A DNA stretch of 54,461 nt from an uncultured Erysipelotrichaceae bacterium (GTDB lineage Bacteria > Bacillota_I > Bacilli_A > Erysipelotrichales > Erysipelotrichaceae): NCBI GenBank assembly GCA_947167125.1, contig CAMVGT010000010.1:1-54461 (forward strand), in the 5' to 3' direction. The position numbers were made by a program, and so were the translations under genes. This document shows positions 8,296 to 16,047 of the stretch, in pieces (position 1 is the stretch's first letter; each line of letters opens with the position of its first letter). Below the pieces are notes generated by a model that was not told the DNA's origin, did no database searches, and saw nothing but the letters and a program-made list of their open reading frames with translations.

Positions 8296-9285
8296 TTAAA
8301 TTCCGTCTTTCGTAGTCGGACCGGCCTGATATCTGACCGGCAGACAGATCAGGCTCGGGCTCTCTTCGCTGTCATAATTCAGAACAGCATGCACCGCTAC
8401 GCGTGCAATCTGCTCAACCGGCTGTACAATTGTCGAACAGATCGGTTTTTCAGTCCAGAAATCTGTAATTCCGTCAAAGCCGATCATCTGAACATCTTCC
8501 GGCACCCTGATCCCTCTGCTGTTAAGGGCGCAGCGGATTTCAAACAGAAGTTTGTCTGTACTGCAGAAGATTCCGTCATAATCAAATTCCCCTGAATCAA
8601 TCATTGAGTAAATCACATCCCGTATTTCGTGTTCGGTTTTATCAGTAAACATGGAGTTATACGGAATATTGTTTGCCTGGCAGCAGTTTTCAAATCCTGC
8701 TTTGCGTTTGTCTGTTTCACCCGGCACTTCTGAGCCGCTTCTGCAGAAGAGCAGCTTCCGGCATCCGAGCTCAATCAGTTTTGATGCGGCAATCTGACCT
8801 CCGGAATAGTTGTCAGAAGAAACACAGCGTACGGAACCTGAAAATGTGCGGTCAATGGAGATGAACGGAATATTGCCGATGTTTTCGAGATCCGGTTTGT
8901 ATGTCAGGGCAATGATTCCGTCTGCCTTATGCTGTGAAACCATCCGTATGCAGCGGGTTTCTGCCTGCTCGTTCCTGTCAGTAATGGCTATATATCCGCT
9001 GTACCCGTTCTCATCAAGCTCACGGCATATACATTCCGTCAGTTTTGAAAAGTAAGGGTGGCTGAGGATAGGCATGATGATTGCGATCGTATTTGTTTTA
9101 TTTGTACGCATTCCGCGGGCATAGCTGTTGACCTGGTAGCCCAGTTTTTTGGCGGCTTCTTCAACTCTGATCCTGTAATTTTCACCGACAGGAATATTGT
9201 TGAATACTTTTGACACAGTACCCAAAGCGACGCCGGCTTCCGCTGCGACATCTTTCATTGTAGGGACGCTGCTCTTTTTCTTCAT
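8296..9285 (-). CDS. LacI-family transcriptional regulator
   Basis: This 329-residue regulator has the LacI helix-turn-helix at about 9-30 (MKDVAAEAGVALGTVSKVFN), hinge, and effector-binding domain with the typical IISHPYFSKL-like, GIFCSTDKLLF and GFDGI blocks. AGAGGT precedes the ATG. It faces the GH32 gene tail to tail and is divergent from the pyruvate-kinase-like operon, and palindromes in the shared gap (9388-9399, 9468-9485) are candidate operators. It may control the fructosidase operon, the operon at 9599, or both. Confidence 0.92.
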   Translation of the reverse strand: MKKKSSVPTMKDVAAEAGVALGTVSKVFNNIPVGENYRIRVEEAAKKLGYQVNSYARGMRTNKTNTIAIIMPILSHPYFSKLTECICRELDENGYSGYIAITDRNEQAETRCIRMVSQHKADGIIALTYKPDLENIGNIPFISIDRTFSGSVRCVSSDNYSGGQIAASKLIELGCRKLLFCRSGSEVPGETDKRKAGFENCCQANNIPYNSMFTDKTEHEIRDVIYSMIDSGEFDYDGIFCSTDKLLFEIRCALNSRGIRVPEDVQMIGFDGITDFWTEKPICSTIVQPVEQIARVAVHAVLNYDSEESPSLICLPVRYQAGPTTKDGI

Positions 9286-9312
9286 GTGATACCTCTTCTA
9301 AGCTGTGAAACG

Positions 9313-9342
9313 ATTATATTTAAAATCCACTTTATTTCTCAG
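9313..9342 (-). promoter_or_regulatory. Promoter of the LacI-type gene at 8296-9285
   Basis: On the minus strand CTGAGA (9342-9337), an 18-base spacer and TATAAT (9318-9313). The -10 is perfect and the -35 weak. GTGAAACGAT next to the -10 resembles a LacI half-site, so autorepression is possible. Confidence 0.55.
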
Positions 9343-9387
9343 TAATATTATAACTTTAATGATGAATTGACAAAAGACATTTCATAT

Positions 9388-9512
9388 ATTTCATGAAATT
9401 ATAGTGGATGAAAACTGTTGTTTCGTAAAGCTGGTGTACCCTTCATGAATTTCTGCCTGACTGCGTACTGAAACAGCGTTTCCAGGCTGAAAAGAAACCT
9501 CCGGTTTTTCAG
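9388..9512. promoter_or_regulatory. Palindromes in the 313-base gap before the pyruvate-kinase-like operon
   Basis: This otherwise gene-free gap (9286-9598) holds three symmetric elements. ATTTCATGAAAT (9388-9399) is a perfect palindrome. CTGAAACAGCGTTTCCAG (9468-9485) is an imperfect LacI-like palindrome. A hairpin follows at 9487-9512 (CTGAAAA and ACC pairing with GGTTTTTCAG across a TCC loop). I see no gene or second strong promoter here apart from the -10 elements listed separately. Confidence 0.45.
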
Positions 9513-9574
9513 TTCTGTATCCTGCTGAGGGGATATTGCATATGATACTCAAGTGGCGATACGCACATTGAAAA

Positions 9575-9583
9575 TGGTATGAT
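9575..9583 (+). promoter_or_regulatory. Extended -10 promoter of the pyruvate-kinase-like operon
   Basis: TGGTATGAT gives an extended -10 (TG, one base, TATGAT at 9578-9583) with no recognisable -35. Transcription would begin near 9590, leaving a leader of only about nine bases that still contains the AGGTGAT ribosome binding site. Confidence 0.5.
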
Positions 9584-9598
9584 TGTGAAGGTGATTAT

Positions 9599-10606
9599 AT
9601 GATTGAGATATTCGGAACACTCGGTCCTGCGTGTGCGGATACCGGAGTGCTTGTTAAAATGTTTGAAAACGGAATGAGCGGAATGCGTCTGAATCTTTCC
9701 CACAGTTCACTGCAGGAAAGCAGCCATCTTCTCGATCATTTTCATGAAGCAGCGAATATTGCAGGTAAAAAGGCGGAACTGCTGATTGATATGCAGGGAC
9801 CGGAGCTGCGGATCGGAAAGATCGCGGTTCCCTATGAAATCAGAAGCGGCGAAACAGTGATTCTTTCTTCAGATGCAGAAGAAGGCGTTGTCCAGATTCC
9901 TCGGCGCGTTTTTGAATCAATCGAAGAACAGGATCGCATATTGATTGATGACGGAAAGATCGAACTGAAAGCAGTCAGAAAAGAGGAAGGAAAGATTTTC
10001 TGCGGGACAGTCAGGGGCGGAAAGCTTTCATCAAAAAAATCAATCAAGGTTGTTGATAAGGATATCCATGGTCCGGTATTGACCGATACGGATCTGATCA
10101 ATATTAAGGATGCGGAAAAATACGGCGTTACTGCATTGATGCAGCCGTTTGTCACATCCGGTTCGCAGCTGAAAACCATACGTGAAGTCCTGGATGAAAA
10201 CGGATGCGAAGATATCCGCATCTTTGCCAAGATCGAATCCAGGGAGGGGATGGAACATCTGGAAGAAATCACGGAATATGCCGATATGATTGTGATCGCA
10301 AGAGGGGACCTCGGCAATGATATGCCTTTATGGGACCTTCCGGCAGCACAGAAAAAGATTGAAAAGGTATGTAAAGAAAAAGGAAAGCCGTTTCTGGTTG
10401 TGACACAGATGCTGGCATCGATGATTCATTCGCCGGTTCCGACCAGAGCGGAAGTCTCCGATATATTCAACGCGGTCGCAGACGGATGTGCGGCAGTGAT
10501 GGTAACCAACGAAACAGCAGCCGGTGAATATCCGGCAGAAGTCATACGATATCTTGCAAATACAGCAGCTTCAGCAGAAGCGTGGCTTGCTAAGGAGGAA
10601 AAATAA
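9599..10606 (+). CDS. Short pyruvate-kinase-like protein lacking the C-terminal domain
   Basis: This 335-residue protein covers the pyruvate kinase A and B domains but stops where the C-terminal regulatory domain would begin (usual length 470-580). Conserved parts: GTLGPA and R30, NLSHS (32-36), D64, the B domain at about 66-160, catalytic-type Lys211 and Glu213 (KIESREG), RGDLG (235-239), TQMLASM (269-275) and PTRAEVSDI. Differences from canonical enzymes are DMQGPELR for DTKGPEIR and NETAAGEYP for SGETAAGKYP. It may be a divergent kinase or paralogue and need not be the cell's main glycolytic enzyme. It starts an operon with an esterase (1 base apart) and a membrane protein. Confidence 0.85.
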   Translation: MIEIFGTLGPACADTGVLVKMFENGMSGMRLNLSHSSLQESSHLLDHFHEAANIAGKKAELLIDMQGPELRIGKIAVPYEIRSGETVILSSDAEEGVVQIPRRVFESIEEQDRILIDDGKIELKAVRKEEGKIFCGTVRGGKLSSKKSIKVVDKDIHGPVLTDTDLINIKDAEKYGVTALMQPFVTSGSQLKTIREVLDENGCEDIRIFAKIESREGMEHLEEITEYADMIVIARGDLGNDMPLWDLPAAQKKIEKVCKEKGKPFLVVTQMLASMIHSPVPTRAEVSDIFNAVADGCAAVMVTNETAAGEYPAEVIRYLANTAASAEAWLAKEEK

Positions 10607-10607
10607 T

Positions 10608-11444
10608 ATGGCATTCATGGAAGTAAATTTCTATTCAAACAGCCTGATGAGAACAGCGACAGTCAACGTGATCATCCCGACCGACAAGAGAACAGGACTC
10701 GGACAGCTTGCGGCTCCTGCAGAATTCCCGGTACTTTATCTGCTTCACGGCATCCTGGGAAATTATACAGACTGGGTAAACGGCACAACCGTTCAGGCGA
10801 TTGCGGATACCTATAACCTCTGTGTCGTCATGCCTTCCGGAGACAACAAGTTCTATGTGGATTCTTCCCAGTCCGGAGACAAATACGGAACATTCATTTC
10901 CGAAGAGCTTCCCGATTTCATCGAAAGGACATTCCCGGTTTCAAGGAAAAGGGAAGATACATTCCTTGCCGGTCTCTCCATGGGCGGTTTCGGATCAGCA
11001 GTCAACGGTCTGAAACATCCGGAAAAATTCTCCTGCCTCGGACTGTTCTCAGCCGCCCTGATCAAGAATCAGATTCTGAATTCCCGCAATGAAGATGTAA
11101 AAGATCTTCTGACCAAAAAGAATTATGAAGTGATGTTTGATCTGGAAGATGCCAAGGACTATGAAGGAAGCGTGAATGATTATGATCTGCTTGCCGAAAA
11201 AGCTGCAGAGAATGCTCAGGAGCTTCCGAAGATCTGGATGGCATGCGGAACAGAAGACTCCTTGCATGACGCGGATGAAGCATTCGCAAAGAAGCTGAAA
11301 AAACTCGGATATGATGTGACATGGTCTGACTGGAAAGGAAAGCATGACTGGATTTTCTGGCAGGAATGCATTGAAAAATTCATTCCCTGGCTGCCCCTTG
11401 AAAAAGGAGCCGCAGGAAGATCCAGCGGCAATGTAGGTATTTAA
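10608..11444 (+). CDS. Esterase of the alpha/beta-hydrolase fold (tributyrin-esterase / FrmB type)
   Basis: This 278-residue serine hydrolase has the nucleophile elbow GLSMGG at 122-127 (Ser124), the oxyanion-side LLHGILGNYTDW block at about 45-56, an acidic residue near GTEDSLHDAD, and the catalytic His near KHDWIFW close to the C-terminus. It lacks a signal peptide, so is cytosolic. The start at 10608 has TAAGGAGG upstream; an upstream in-frame ATG at 10524 would overlap the kinase-like gene and is rejected. Members cleave short acyl esters, and in gut bacteria often act on acetylated or feruloylated sugars (family knowledge). The actual substrate is not readable. Confidence 0.9.
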   Translation: MAFMEVNFYSNSLMRTATVNVIIPTDKRTGLGQLAAPAEFPVLYLLHGILGNYTDWVNGTTVQAIADTYNLCVVMPSGDNKFYVDSSQSGDKYGTFISEELPDFIERTFPVSRKREDTFLAGLSMGGFGSAVNGLKHPEKFSCLGLFSAALIKNQILNSRNEDVKDLLTKKNYEVMFDLEDAKDYEGSVNDYDLLAEKAAENAQELPKIWMACGTEDSLHDADEAFAKKLKKLGYDVTWSDWKGKHDWIFWQECIEKFIPWLPLEKGAAGRSSGNVGI

Positions 11445-11984
11445 ATGGCAAAACGGTTTTACATGAACCGGCTTGCGATCGTCTTTTCCACACCGATGAC
11501 GCTTCTTGCCCTGGCAGTATTCTCATTCGCGTGGCTGAAGAATAAAAACGGCGATCCGAAAATGACAGCCGCAATGGCTGTCACCGCAGCGGTTCTGCTG
11601 ATTGTAATGTTCTTCTATTACCGGTATAAATTCCGCATTTCTTCCGTGATCCGTCACTGCAGAAATGTGAATGAATATGAAAAGGGCGGCATGCTCGAAA
11701 GATCATTCATCCTGGAAGACAGAATGCTTGCCGGATGCGGACTGAATGTATCAGAGCAGAAGACAGACGATATCAGGCAGATGGTTCTGGAAGATAAAGG
11801 CAGAAGGATCATTCTTCATTTAACCAATCCGTCCGGGACATTCGATATGCAGGCAATTGATAAAGATGAAGCGGAACGGTTTGCGGCTTTTATCAAAAGA
11901 AAGAATCCGGCTGTCATTCTGACAAATGTCACACCGAAAGGAAACGGCACCCTGAGAGAACTGGGCGCCGGCATACAGATCTGA
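11445..11984 (+). CDS. Uncharacterised two-helix membrane protein
   Basis: This 179-residue protein has hydrophobic helices at about 9-28 and 42-60, then a soluble domain of about 115 residues with no motif I recognise. Its ATG follows the esterase stop with no spacing (TAAATG), so it is translated by coupling, and the operon terminator begins at its stop codon. Function unknown. Confidence 0.8.
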   Translation: MAKRFYMNRLAIVFSTPMTLLALAVFSFAWLKNKNGDPKMTAAMAVTAAVLLIVMFFYYRYKFRISSVIRHCRNVNEYEKGGMLERSFILEDRMLAGCGLNVSEQKTDDIRQMVLEDKGRRIILHLTNPSGTFDMQAIDKDEAERFAAFIKRKNPAVILTNVTPKGNGTLRELGAGIQI

Positions 11985-12009
11985 GACTGACTTTTAAAGT
12001 CAGTCTTTT
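11984..12009 (+). terminator. Terminator of the 9599-11984 operon
   Basis: AGACTGACTT (11984-11993) pairs with AAGTCAGTCT (11997-12006), followed by TTTT. The stem overlaps the last base of the TGA stop. Confidence 0.85.
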
Positions 12010-12640
12010 ACATTCCGGGCTGTATTTCTGTTTCTGTCATTTCATCCAGCCAGAAAGATACATCATAGTAAGGTACTGTCAGAAGCTGATTCTCCTCATT
12101 GTACCCATAATGATTCCTGCTGATTTTAACGGCAGTGCGGCAGGAATTGTATTCTCTGTATTTTCCCAAAGAAGAAAGGGAACCTTTATTTTTCTTTGCG
12201 TCAATCGGAATGGTTTCTCCGTTATGCGGAATGAGAAATTCAAGTTCAGAACTTGTTTTGCCTTTCCAGAAGAAAAGTTTAAATTCATGAGCTGACAGTT
12301 CATCCGCAACATAGTTTTCGAAGAAAATCCCTGAAAGAGTATTGCTATGAAGGTTTCCTTCGAGCATTGTCTGCGGGGAAATACCGCTCTGCAGCGCAAA
12401 AAGACCGCAGTCCGCAAGATAAATCCGGAACAATGATTTTTCATTTTCTTTTAACGGCAGTGTGACATGTTCTTTCAGCTGATATCTCGGATAAAAATAT
12501 TTCCGGAAATATTCTTCAGCGAACAGATCACGTGCAAGAAAGGTCTTTACAACCTGACGTCCGCCGTATATTAAAAGCGGTTTGCGGAAGGGATCATTTT
12601 TCCACCGAATTAATTCCTGTATCTTCTTTCTGACGCCCTT
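12008..12640 (-). pseudogene. Remnant of a DUF4143-type AAA ATPase with a large internal deletion
   Basis: The minus-strand frame from 12640 to the TAA at 12008 encodes about 210 residues with no proper start codon; an in-frame TGA lies just upstream at 12643-12641. The N-terminal part reads like the opening of the family (KKIQELIRWKN, then a damaged P-loop GGRQVVKT where GARQVGKT is usual). After some 25 residues it jumps to the post-ATPase region (ENEKSLFRIYLADCGL) and runs through the C-terminal DUF4143 domain (FFENYVADEL, SSELEFLI, IDAKK). Intact proteins are about 400-450 residues, so roughly 200, including most of the ATPase core, are missing in frame. A TTG at 12433 could start a 141-residue piece, but loss of the Walker A glycine argues for a dead gene. 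Confidence 0.85.
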
Positions 12641-12641
12641 T

Positions 12642-12684
12642 CAAAAGAAATCCGGCACCCTTTGGAATCAATCCAGGGTACCGG
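12642..12684 (-). terminator. Terminator of the flotillin / zinc-ribbon operon
   Basis: CCGGCACCC (12652-12660) pairs with GGGTACCGG (12676-12684) with one mismatch. On the minus strand the hairpin is followed by ATTTCTTTT. Confidence 0.75.
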
Positions 12685-12694
12685 TATGCTGATG

Positions 12695-12910
12695 CTAACG
12701 GAATTTTTCTTCCAGAGTCTTCAGATCTTCGCGGTCAATCCATTCTTCAGAATATCCGCAATCCAGACATACATAGCGCGGAACTTTCACATAGGAGAAG
12801 ATTGTTATTCCGACGGGAATGTTATTTCCTGCGCCGTAAGCTTTTGCCTGTCCTTCGATCCGGATGATATTCGGCTGTCCGCATTTGGGGCAGATTCCTG
12901 AGTACTTCAT
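12695..12910 (-). CDS. Small zinc-ribbon protein paired with flotillin
   Basis: This 71-residue protein has two CxxC pairs (Cys7/Cys10 and Cys48/Cys51) separated by a beta-rich stretch, a complete zinc ribbon with little else. I start at the ATG at 12910; a GGAGG lies about 12 bases upstream inside the end of the flotillin gene. The flotillin stop is one base away, so the two form one operon. It has no membrane helix, so a soluble partner or regulator of flotillin is conceivable but not shown. Confidence 0.85.
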   Translation of the reverse strand: MKYSGICPKCGQPNIIRIEGQAKAYGAGNNIPVGITIFSYVKVPRYVCLDCGYSEEWIDREDLKTLEEKFR

Positions 12911-12911
12911 A

Positions 12912-14378
12912 TTATTGATTAACCTCCAGTACAGCACCTGTGCTGTCAAGATGGATATTGCGGTTTACTTTGGCATCATATGTATTGGCCTTCATAATCT
13001 CCGCAAAATCGACACCTGTTGCTTCACTCATTGTATCAAATACCTGTTTCATAATGACCGGCATGCTGCCGGAAATCTGGGAAGCTCCCGTTTCATTTCC
13101 GTTGGTGCCGTAAATATTGATCTTATCGATCGAGGAAAGAGGCTTCGCGATTTCAGCTGCCATCTGGGGCATGATGCGGATCATCATTTCCGCCATGGCG
13201 GCACCGTTATATTTCTTGTACGCGTCTGCTTTCTTTTCCATCGCTTCCGCCTCCGCAAGACCCTTCAGTCTTGCGGCCTCTGCTTCGGCTTTGCCTTTTG
13301 CGGCAATACCTGCAGCTTCCGCTTCATACTTTGCACGGATACCGGCAGCTTCCTGCTCTGCCGCAAATCTTGCGGCTTCTGCTTCTTTCTGCTTTTTGAT
13401 GAGCGCAGCTTCCGCTGCTTTTTCAGCCGCATATTTATCTGCGTCTGCCTGCTTTTCAATCTGTGCAGCCAGTTCCTGCTGACGGACACTGACTTCCTTC
13501 TGCTTCAGTTCAGCTTCTCTTTCCGCTTTTGCGATCTGTGCGTTGACAGTTAATGTCTGAATGACTTTCTGCTGTTCCTGATTCTGGATTTCATAGGCAG
13601 CGTCTGCCTGTGCCTTGGCTGTATCCGCCATCGACTTCAGTTCGGATTCCCGTACACTGAGTTCATTGTTCTTGCGGGCAATTTCTGTCTGGGCTGCGAC
13701 TCTTGCGTCATTGGCAGCCTTATCCGCTTCCGCTTTGGCAATCGCGACGTCTCTGTCGGCTTCCGCCTTTGCGATCGCTGCGTCTTTTTTTATTTTGGCG
13801 GTGTTGTCCATACCGAGGTCATTGATCAGGCCGTTTTCATCGGTGACGTTCTGGATATTGCAGGATAGAATTTCAATACCGAGCTTTTCCATATCCTTGG
13901 ATGCTTTGGCCATAACCTGGTCCGAGAAGGAATCGCGGTCTGTGTTGATGGTTTTGAGATCCAGTGTGCCGATGATTTCACGCATATTGCCCTGCAGGGA
14001 ATCCTGCAGATCCAAGGCGATGTCCTGCGGCTTTTTGTTCAGGAAGTTCCTTTCAGCCTTCAGCATTCCTTCCGGGCTTGTATCAATTCTGACCTTTGCG
14101 ATCGCGTCCACTTTGACATTGATGAAGTCGTTGGTCGGAATGTAGGAATCTGTTTTGATATCCACCGAGATCTGATTGAGATACAGATGGTCCACTTTTT
14201 CCAGATACGGAATCTTCAGTCCGGCCCGGCCGATCAGTACACGCGGTGTCTTTTTCAGACCGGAGATGATGACTGCTTTATCAGGTGATGCTTTGACATA
14301 GCCTGTTAACAGGATAGCGGCAATGATGACGATGATAATCAATATAGGGATGAGATGAATCAATACTTCAATTGGCAT
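12912..14378 (-). CDS. floT: Flotillin-like membrane scaffold protein (FloT type)
   Basis: This 488-residue protein has an N-terminal hydrophobic segment (about 5-30), a PHB/SPFH domain to about 200, a long Ala/Glu/Lys-rich coiled coil (about 200-400, many AEADRDVAIAKAEAD-like repeats) and a C-terminal domain with PLSSIDKINIYG, matching Bacillus FloT in order and length. Flotillins organise membrane microdomains. The ATG at 14378 is chosen over one at 14390 because the GGAGG site overlaps the upstream ATG. No NfeD partner is adjacent; the neighbour is a zinc-ribbon protein instead. Expression is probably controlled by the structured leader at 14379-14618. Confidence 0.93.
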   Translation of the reverse strand: MPIEVLIHLIPILIIIVIIAAILLTGYVKASPDKAVIISGLKKTPRVLIGRAGLKIPYLEKVDHLYLNQISVDIKTDSYIPTNDFINVKVDAIAKVRIDTSPEGMLKAERNFLNKKPQDIALDLQDSLQGNMREIIGTLDLKTINTDRDSFSDQVMAKASKDMEKLGIEILSCNIQNVTDENGLINDLGMDNTAKIKKDAAIAKAEADRDVAIAKAEADKAANDARVAAQTEIARKNNELSVRESELKSMADTAKAQADAAYEIQNQEQQKVIQTLTVNAQIAKAEREAELKQKEVSVRQQELAAQIEKQADADKYAAEKAAEAALIKKQKEAEAARFAAEQEAAGIRAKYEAEAAGIAAKGKAEAEAARLKGLAEAEAMEKKADAYKKYNGAAMAEMMIRIMPQMAAEIAKPLSSIDKINIYGTNGNETGASQISGSMPVIMKQVFDTMSEATGVDFAEIMKANTYDAKVNRNIHLDSTGAVLEVNQ

Positions 14379-14618
14379 AATTTCCTCCATGCCGGAGCTG
14401 CCGGCAGCTGCCTGCGTTATGCCGCATCCATACCGCAGGACTTTTTCACATACCGAAAGAAAAACGGATCCAGCTGTTCCTGTATCCGTGCATTTCTACA
14501 TATCTGCTCACATACAGAACTGCTGTATATGAGTCTTGCAATTTCAGGCAGACCGGGTGAATATCCACCGGGATGACGATCTGCCGCGGTATGCGGTGCG
14601 CCTGCTACTCCCTCACTT
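14379..14618 (-). promoter_or_regulatory. Structured leader RNA upstream of flotillin: candidate riboswitch or attenuator
   Basis: About 240 bases separate the predicted transcription start (near 14618) from the flotillin ATG and contain no convincing gene. The 5' part (14613-14540) can fold through GAGT/ACTC and CAGGC/GCCTG or GGCAGA/TCTGCC, with an inner GGTG/CACC hairpin. Then come three alternative pairings: a 9-bp hairpin (14531-14523 with 14517-14509), an antiterminator (14520-14512 with 14485-14476, 9 bp and one bulge) and a terminator (14489-14484 with 14469-14464, then T-run). The antiterminator excludes the other two. Further hairpins occur at 14439-14411 and 14405-14391, the last abutting the ribosome binding site. 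I recognise no known aptamer. Confidence 0.65.
14456..14489 (-). terminator. Intrinsic terminator inside the flotillin leader
   Basis: On the minus strand ACGGAT (14489-14484) pairs with ATCCGT (14469-14464), with CAG/CTG inside, followed by TTTTCTTT. It lies about 80 bases before the flotillin start, where a constitutive terminator would block the operon, so it implies attenuation control. Confidence 0.7.
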
Positions 14619-14624
14619 GAGCCA

Positions 14625-14653
14625 AATATAGCCGAAAACTGACCGGCGGTCAA
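14625..14653 (-). promoter_or_regulatory. Promoter of the flotillin leader and operon
   Basis: On the minus strand TTGACC (14653-14648), a 17-base spacer and TATATT (14630-14625), a near-consensus vegetative promoter. Transcription would begin near 14618. Confidence 0.75.
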
Positions 14654-14682
14654 TAACTTTTGGTGAGAAAATGATGAAATCG

Positions 14683-16041
14683 CTATTTCCGGTATATTTC
14701 CGCTTTTCTGCGCTTTCCCTTGATCCGGATTCCGTTAATCAGTTCCAGAACGGAAGAGTCATGATTGAGAATCGTGACCAGAATGTAGTGATCCTGAATC
14801 TCGATAGTTCCGATATCATCAAAAGACAGTATGGAACATAATGCGCCGACGACATCTTTCGGACGCAGCTTTTCATCTTTCCCGCCGCGCAGAAGAATCT
14901 GAACGGTATTCTGGGAAACAGTCTGTTCCTTGATCAGAGGAATACTCAGATCTGTATGAACAGATTCATCGATTGCCCATGGTTCAGAAGATGAAAGAAT
15001 CTTCTGGGCGGTTTCCGTTTCCTTTTCCACATTATCAATCAATGTAATGACAATGCCGGTATTTCCCTGATGGGCTGTTCTTCCTGAGCGGTGTACATAA
15101 GTGGAAAGATCCAGCGGAAGATCATAGTGAATGATGTGGGAAACACCGGTGATATCGATTCCTCTTGCCATGGCATCGGTTGCACATAAGATCCGGATAT
15201 TACCGTTTTTAAATTCCCTGAGTATCTTCAGCCGCTTCTTTTCTTCATCGTCAGAAGAAAAGGATGCAGAAAGAATCTTCTTTTTCTGAAGCTGCTCACT
15301 CAGTTTACGGGCAGAACTTTTATAATTGACAAAGATGATCGCACTTGTGATTTCCGTATGTTCCAGCAGATCAAATAATGTGCCGGTTTTGTCTTTTGTC
15401 AGAATACAGTACTCCTGAATCGCACTGTTTACTCTGGTACGGTCATTGAAGATCAGTTCTTTATATTCCTTTTTCAGGAAGGACTTAACGGTTTCATCAG
15501 CGGTGGCAGAAAGACAGACTGTCTGAACAGAACCGGTCTGTTCCAGCAGAAACCGCATCTCTTCCGCCTGACCGGTTGAAGAGATCTGATCCGCTTCATC
15601 CAAGATCAGATATTTCAGATGCGAAAGATCGAGAAGATTCTGCCGGAAAAGATCACAGAGTCTGCCCGGGGTTCCGATCACCAGTGCAGGATAATGTTTC
15701 AGAGCGTTCTCCTGCTTTTCAATATCCAGACCGCCGATCGCACAGATACAGTGGATTTTCGCAAAGGCTGCCAGCTGAACCGCAATGCTTTGAATCTGTA
15801 CTGCCAATTCTCTTGTCGGCGCAATGACAAGTGCCTGCGGATATTCTGAATAAGCGGACAGATCATTGAGAACCGGCAGAAGATAGGCGGCGGTTTTTCC
15901 TGCGCCGGTCTCTGCCTGAATCAGACAGTCACTGCCGCTTTGAATAACCGGAATTACTTCTTTCTGTACAGGAAGAAGTTCTTTATATCCAAGAGAATGC
16001 ATCCCTTTAAGAATCTCTTCTTTTAATACAATGTTTTCCAT
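14683..16041 (-). CDS. dbpA: DEAD-box RNA helicase, DbpA/YxiN-like
   Basis: This 452-residue ATP-dependent RNA helicase has a Q-motif (GYKELLPVQ, about 18-26), Walker A AETGAGKT (43-50), PTRELA, DEAD (LILDEADQIS), SAT (CLSATADETV), and the helicase C-terminal HRSGRTAHQG motif. A C-terminal domain from about 375 (ILLRGGKDEKLRPKDVVGAL) matches the DbpA-type RNA-binding domain that in relatives targets 23S rRNA hairpin 92 during 50S assembly. There is no Shine-Dalgarno before the ATG; a strong extended -10 places the transcription start at or next to the ATG, suggesting a leaderless message. It is divergent from mnmE. Confidence 0.92.
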   Translation of the reverse strand: MENIVLKEEILKGMHSLGYKELLPVQKEVIPVIQSGSDCLIQAETGAGKTAAYLLPVLNDLSAYSEYPQALVIAPTRELAVQIQSIAVQLAAFAKIHCICAIGGLDIEKQENALKHYPALVIGTPGRLCDLFRQNLLDLSHLKYLILDEADQISSTGQAEEMRFLLEQTGSVQTVCLSATADETVKSFLKKEYKELIFNDRTRVNSAIQEYCILTKDKTGTLFDLLEHTEITSAIIFVNYKSSARKLSEQLQKKKILSASFSSDDEEKKRLKILREFKNGNIRILCATDAMARGIDITGVSHIIHYDLPLDLSTYVHRSGRTAHQGNTGIVITLIDNVEKETETAQKILSSSEPWAIDESVHTDLSIPLIKEQTVSQNTVQILLRGGKDEKLRPKDVVGALCSILSFDDIGTIEIQDHYILVTILNHDSSVLELINGIRIKGKRRKAEIYRK

Positions 16042-16047
16042 GCCGGT

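Noticed and set aside
8024..8296. 90-codon minus-strand frame between GH32 and the LacI gene
   Set aside because: It runs through two terminators and the GH32 tail and has no family features.
14604..14612. GGGAGTAGC near the 5' end of the flotillin leader, recalling the yybP-ykoY manganese aptamer
   Set aside because: The second conserved strand of that aptamer (a CAACATACT-like element) is not found, so I do not assign the family.
14417..14653. 78-codon minus-strand frame in the flotillin leader
   Set aside because: Its start overlaps the -35 box, it lacks a ribosome binding site, and the region is better explained by RNA structure.
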